64,000 bases of DNA from an uncultured bacterium (GTDB lineage Bacteria; Myxococcota_A; Bradymonadia; Bradymonadales; Bradymonadaceae): NCBI GenBank assembly GCA_937981985.1, contig CALJNB010000005.1:124001-188000 (forward strand). The letters are read 5' to 3'. Under the pieces are notes generated by a model. The model did not search any database. It worked only from the letters and a program-made list of their open reading frames with translations, and had not been told where the DNA came from. Positions 60,284 through 64,000 of this stretch are shown piece by piece (positions within the stretch are counted from its first letter, which is position 1; each line of letters starts with the position of its first letter). The translations under genes were made by a program, and so were the position numbers.

Positions 60284-61993
60284 ATGTCCTACCTTTTTTA
60301 TACAGCGATCCTATTAGGGGTTTTGATTTTTGTTCATGAACTTGGACATTTTTTGGTCGCAAAGCTTTTTGATGTAAAAGTAATTCGATTTTCGATCGGC
60401 TTCGGTCCCCGTATCGCCGGATTTCATTACGGTGAAACAGAATATGTGATCGGTGCGCTTCCCTTGGGCGGCTACGTTCAAATGTTGGGAATGAGTTTCG
60501 AACAAACAGAAGATGCTTCCGATGAAGATCAAAGTCGGGCACTGATGATGAAGCCTATTTGGCAACGTACGTTGGTAACGCTTGCGGGCCCCGTATTTAA
60601 TCTTATCCTCCCAATCTTTCTCTATTTTATTGTTACCGTTTTTGGTCAAACGACAAATTCACCCGCTCAGATTGGGCAGGTTTTCGGCGTTCCCGCGTTG
60701 GATGCTAAACTTGAAGCCGGTGATAGAATCGTCGAAATTGACGGCGAGAAGATTTCCTATTGGCACGAAATCAGTCAAAACATTGCTGATCGTCCTGACG
60801 AAACATTCCCGCTGGTTTTTGAACGCAACGGAAAAAGAACGACAGTTGACATTACGCCTGAGTCGGTTCCTCGCACAGATTTTTTAGGGACAAAAAGTAA
60901 GATCGGCCTACTTGGTATTAGTATGGTTACTTACGGGTCTACGATAGCCGTAGAAGGAGACAACACTATCGCTGCTGTCGCCGGATTGAAGGATTTTGAT
61001 ACGATCATCGGGATCAATGGAAAGAAAGTTCGACGATATGATGAGGTGATCGCAATTCTTGCCGAATCAGTGGGTAGCGAACTGAAAATAGATTTACTTC
61101 GACCGTCTCGATTAGATGTCGATTATGCCGACGTCTATTCTAGAGAGAGGGTCCAGGTTTCGTTAACCCCAACTTGCGATATTCGCGAATCATCCTGCGA
61201 ATTTGGGCTGGTATCCGGCGAGATGACCTTAAGCCATGTGAAGAAAGACTCCCCTGCGTATGCCGATGGGTTTCGTGCTGGTGATCGAATTCTCGAGGTT
61301 AATGGTAAACCCTTTAAAGTTTGGTATCGCGCGATTTCGGGAATTCACATGAAATTGTGGGATAAAACCATAGAAGCCAATGATGCCGGCAAAGAAGCGA
61401 AAGAGGTTAAAGAAGAATTTGATATTAAGTTTATTCGGGATGGAGAAAAGAGATCGTTGCGTTTGAAACCGCGCGTTAAGAGCACCGAATATCCAGATTT
61501 TGATATCGGATTTTCTAACATGAGAAACCGTGTTCAACCCGACGAAATTGATTTTCCGCTAGGCGACCGGATTGCATTTGCAAGTGTCTATTCGTTTACG
61601 CAGACGTGGGACTTTATTGGCATGACCTTTAAAGGGATTACGCGGATGTTTAGTGGGAAAATGTCGACCTCAAATTTGAGTGGTCCTATTGGTATTGGTT
61701 CGATGGCCGCCGAAGCCGGAAAAGCGGGGTGGGATAAATTCTTGGAGATGATGGCGGTGATTTCAATTAACATTGCTCTGGTAAATTTAATCCCGATCCC
61801 GATTCTGGATGGCGGGAATTTATTGCTCTACGCGCTTGAAGCCATTAAGCGTGGGCCGCTAAGTTTCAGAACACGCCAGATAGCAACCTATATCGGATTC
61901 TCGTTTATTATTGTGCTGTTCATACTTGCGTTTAAAAACGACATCGAGAATAACTGGTTGGTCTTCGCTGATTGGTTAAACGAACTCTTTTAG
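60284..61993 (+). CDS. rseP: RseP-type site-2 protease with three PDZ-like domains
   Basis: The 569-residue intramembrane zinc protease cleaves membrane-anchored regulators such as anti-sigma factors. The zinc motif HELGH (18-22) lies in the first membrane helix, and the third ligand region NLIPIPILDGG lies near the C-terminus. The insertion between them is long. It has three PDZ-like segments instead of the usual two: about 126-192 (AKLEAGDRIVEIDGEKI), 222-295 (LKDFDTIIGINGKKVRRY) and 306-412 (ADGFRAGDRILEVNGKPF). The E. coli protein has about 450 residues, so the extra domain explains the length. It belongs to the cdsA gene block. Confidence 0.93.
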   Translation: MSYLFYTAILLGVLIFVHELGHFLVAKLFDVKVIRFSIGFGPRIAGFHYGETEYVIGALPLGGYVQMLGMSFEQTEDASDEDQSRALMMKPIWQRTLVTLAGPVFNLILPIFLYFIVTVFGQTTNSPAQIGQVFGVPALDAKLEAGDRIVEIDGEKISYWHEISQNIADRPDETFPLVFERNGKRTTVDITPESVPRTDFLGTKSKIGLLGISMVTYGSTIAVEGDNTIAAVAGLKDFDTIIGINGKKVRRYDEVIAILAESVGSELKIDLLRPSRLDVDYADVYSRERVQVSLTPTCDIRESSCEFGLVSGEMTLSHVKKDSPAYADGFRAGDRILEVNGKPFKVWYRAISGIHMKLWDKTIEANDAGKEAKEVKEEFDIKFIRDGEKRSLRLKPRVKSTEYPDFDIGFSNMRNRVQPDEIDFPLGDRIAFASVYSFTQTWDFIGMTFKGITRMFSGKMSTSNLSGPIGIGSMAAEAGKAGWDKFLEMMAVISINIALVNLIPIPILDGGNLLLYALEAIKRGPLSFRTRQIATYIGFSFIIVLFILAFKNDIENNWLVFADWLNELF

Positions 61994-62037
61994 CGATTCG
62001 GATCGTGGCGCACATTTTAGCTTAGAGCATTTCAACG

Positions 62038-62748
62038 ATGGATAATCCCCTCATTCTAGCAATCGATACCGTGACTCGAGCACAAAATATTGCGCTTCTA
62101 CACGGAGATAAAGTTTTGGCAAGAAGAACCCATTATGCGGTTTCCAATCACGCCGATTCCTTATTAAAAAACGTCGAGGATATCCTCAACCAACAAGGTA
62201 TCGACCGGCTAAGTTTAGACCTGGTTGGGGTTGGTATTGGTCCGGGGTCCTTCACCGGCGCGCGCGTTGGCTTAGCGGTCGCTAAAGCAATTGCACTCGC
62301 GGCCGAGGCTCCGATTGTCGGCGTTTCTAGTTTACGTTCTAGCGCCCGTCCGCTTTTTGCGCTTAATAATAATCCCGTCGCCGCCGTTTTTGATGCCCGT
62401 CGTTCAGAAGTCTATTTTGAGATCTACGGGAAAGACAAAGACGGAAGTATTATTGTCGAGCTTGAAGCCCAAAGTGGTTCACCTGAGAAATTTTTGGAGC
62501 TCAGTAAGGATTTCCGGGATCTTCGCGTTGTTGGGAATGCTACTCATAGTGGGCCTACCTTAAAGCCAAAATTAGAAGCGCGAGGCAATATTGTTTTCCC
62601 ACAACCGTGGGACGGTCCGTCTTCGGTTTCAATTGCGCTTTTAGCTTGGGATTTGTTTGAAGAACGCGGCCCCGATGCGCTCGCTGATCTCGAACCAAAT
62701 TATATTCGGCTTAGTGATGCAGAACTCAATTACGGAAAAAAGAAGTGA
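62038..62748 (+). CDS. tsaB: TsaB, tRNA threonylcarbamoyladenosine (t6A) synthesis
   Basis: TsaB works with TsaD and TsaE to make the t6A base at position 37 of ANN-reading tRNAs. The 236 residues have the ASKHA fold: the N-terminal DTVTRAQNIALLHGDKV and the family motif GPGSFTGARVGLAVAKAIAL. LFALNNNPVAAVFDARRSEVYF (two pieces) and PNYIRLSDAE complete the pattern. The GTG of the next gene overlaps its stop, so the two are translated together. Confidence 0.93.
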   Translation: MDNPLILAIDTVTRAQNIALLHGDKVLARRTHYAVSNHADSLLKNVEDILNQQGIDRLSLDLVGVGIGPGSFTGARVGLAVAKAIALAAEAPIVGVSSLRSSARPLFALNNNPVAAVFDARRSEVYFEIYGKDKDGSIIVELEAQSGSPEKFLELSKDFRDLRVVGNATHSGPTLKPKLEARGNIVFPQPWDGPSSVSIALLAWDLFEERGPDALADLEPNYIRLSDAELNYGKKK

Positions 62749-63944
62749 AATATGCGCTCCTTCTTTCTCTTTTTATTTTTGGATGTTCTAAAACAACTCC
62801 GGAAATAAATCGCAGCTTAACGCGTTCGAACTCAACTCAACAAAAAAATCTTGGAGAAATATCGAAAAATAACGTTGAAAAACCCAAACGTCTTTGGAAC
62901 GACGTGCATACACACTTAAGTCCTTATACGATGAAAACCTTTGTGGATGTGATGGATGCCAACGGAGTTTATCGGACCGTAAATATGAGCGGCGGCTCTA
63001 CCCCAAAACGGAGAGTTTCAACCCTTCAAGCAAGCTCCAAATTTTATGGACGAATTGCCAATTTTGCTAATGTGGATTGGTCGGATATCGACGAACCTAC
63101 TTTCGGTTTACGAGCTGCGAAAAGTCTTCGTGAAGCGGTCAACGACGGCTTCACCGGTTTGAAGATTTCAAAAGCATTGGGCCTGGGAGTTAAACTAAAA
63201 GATGGAAGCTATTTAAAGATAGATGATCCGCGTTTAGACCCGCTTTGGTCTGAAGCTGGCAAACTAGGTGTTGTTGTCGCAATTCATACCGCCGATCCTA
63301 AAGCATTTTTTGAGCCTATTTCTGAAAACAACGAACGATACGCCGAACTGTCAATCGCACCAAGTTGGAGTTTTCATGGAGACGAGTTCCCCTCCCGGAA
63401 GCAATTATTGGATGCTCGAAATCGAGTTGTTAAAAAACATCCAAAAACCACGTTCATGTTGCTGCACTTTGCGAACAATCCCGAAGATATCGATGAAGTG
63501 AGATCCATTCTTGAGTCTTATCCAAACGTTATTCTTGATGTCGCGGCTCGCCTGGCAGAGATTGGGCGTCACGATCCCAAAAAGGTCCGCAAGTTATTCA
63601 ACGATTTTCAAAATAGAATTTTATTCGCAACCGATCTTCAGGTGGGTGTCCAGGTTTATCGTGACGAACTTTACCTTAGAGTCACTTTGGGAAGTGTATC
63701 AAAGACGCCGCCGACATTAGATGACGTCAGTCATTTTTATGATTTACACGCTCAATTTTTCGAAGCTAAGGATAGGGTGATGGAACATCCTATTCCCATT
63801 CAGGGGGATTGGAAGGTGCGTAGCTTAGGACTATCTGATTCGGTGAAAGCTAAGCTCTACTACAAAAATAGTGAGCGCTATATTTTCGCACCTTGGCTGG
63901 GACGAAGTGTCGCACAAAAGTTGATTCGAAAAATCACGGACTAA
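62745..63944 (+). CDS. Lipoprotein amidohydrolase (amidohydrolase_2-type)
   Basis: The GTG start overlaps the tsaB stop (GTGA). The signal peptide has lipobox LLLSLFIFGC (lipid cysteine about residue 14). The mature protein has an amidohydrolase fold of the metal-dependent TIM-barrel type: VHTHLSPYTMKTFVDVMDAN, LKISKALGLGV, VVVAIHTADP and LLHFANNPEDID, then DLQVGVQVYRDEL. The metal-site residues His-x-His, the second His, and the terminal Asp are present in the expected order. Enzymes of this kind usually hydrolyse C-N bonds or decarboxylate; here the substrate and the periplasmic location are inferred. Confidence 0.83.
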   Translation: MKYALLLSLFIFGCSKTTPEINRSLTRSNSTQQKNLGEISKNNVEKPKRLWNDVHTHLSPYTMKTFVDVMDANGVYRTVNMSGGSTPKRRVSTLQASSKFYGRIANFANVDWSDIDEPTFGLRAAKSLREAVNDGFTGLKISKALGLGVKLKDGSYLKIDDPRLDPLWSEAGKLGVVVAIHTADPKAFFEPISENNERYAELSIAPSWSFHGDEFPSRKQLLDARNRVVKKHPKTTFMLLHFANNPEDIDEVRSILESYPNVILDVAARLAEIGRHDPKKVRKLFNDFQNRILFATDLQVGVQVYRDELYLRVTLGSVSKTPPTLDDVSHFYDLHAQFFEAKDRVMEHPIPIQGDWKVRSLGLSDSVKAKLYYKNSERYIFAPWLGRSVAQKLIRKITD

Positions 63945-63972
63945 TACCCAGTCCACCATTTAGGACGTGAAG

Positions 63973-64000
63973 ATGAATAGGAAGGGATCTAAACAAGATA
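63973..64000 (+). CDS. Possible start of a further gene, cut by window edge
   Basis: An ATG at 63973 is preceded by AGGA at suitable distance and gives MNRKGSKQD up to the window edge. Nine codons cannot show a function; this is recorded only so that the edge is not read as empty. Confidence 0.3.

Overview
The window comes from a Gram-negative bacterium of moderate GC content (mid-40s percent by eye). It carries many secreted lipoproteins with a lipobox, FG-GAP and cysteine-rich surface proteins ending in a Cys / hydrophobic helix / basic tail (MYXO-CTERM-like), a Ser/Thr kinase fused to an AAA ATPase and TPRs, a sigma54 activator, MJ0042 zinc-ribbon membrane proteins and ExbB/ExbD. This mixture is typical of Myxococcota and related deltaproteobacterial lineages (Bradymonadia-like). 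The assignment is an inference from gene content, not from a phylogenetic marker. I saw no rRNA, tRNA, CRISPR array, insertion sequence or prophage. Coding density is high and no gap longer than 300 bases lacks a gene.

Layout. 1-3017 (minus): the N-terminal part of purH, a membrane protein with a repetitive tail, and a lipoprotein. 3134-8875 (plus): a RimL-like acetyltransferase, a lipoprotein, a membrane protein, and a 1238-residue kinase-ATPase-TPR protein. 8897-11111 (minus): a compact stress-envelope operon (lipoprotein, holin-like YqjE protein, DUF3618, two DUF883/ElaB-like proteins, YtxH-like protein, and a small ORF without an ordinary start codon). 11283-13728 (plus): a sigma54 activator with a non-phosphorylatable receiver, followed by a zinc-ribbon protein and a leucine-rich-repeat protein. 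13736-15203 (minus): lipoprotein, tlyA and a small coiled-coil protein.

15300-20427 (plus) is the clearest accessory module. It encodes an Eco57I-type adenine methyltransferase (985 aa) overlapping a SF2/SNF2-type helicase (about 727 aa), with no recognisable nuclease. Around it, 20424-29472 holds a cysteine-rich sorted protein, two surface proteins (one with a VWA domain), a hydrolase, an SRPBCC-like protein, ferredoxin fdxA and a GT-C family glycosyltransferase.

29626-35938 (plus) is a tightly coupled four-gene operon: a membrane-anchored pentapeptide-repeat protein, a divergent HSP90-family ATPase, a TPR-like helical protein and a polysaccharide flippase. A bidirectional terminator closes it. 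36024-40229 (minus) is a 1401-residue FG-GAP/Cys-rich surface lipoprotein. It is divergent from an asparagine-synthetase-like protein lacking the glutaminase cysteine. 41946-44267 (minus) holds a cold-shock-domain fusion and an ExbB/ExbD operon. 44416-53120 holds a cysteine-dioxygenase-like cupin, a VWA lipoprotein, the alpha subunit of lysine 5,6-aminomutase (kamD), a three-gene lipoprotein operon and an acyl-CoA carboxylase carboxyltransferase.

53170-57769 contains two tandem MJ0042 zinc-ribbon/TM paralogues, an MFS transporter and a DsbA-like protein. 57968-63944 (plus) has a cupredoxin-fold lipoprotein without copper ligands, a pseudo-receiver/J-domain protein, and then envelope and housekeeping genes (cdsA, rseP with three PDZ domains, tsaB, and a lipoprotein amidohydrolase).
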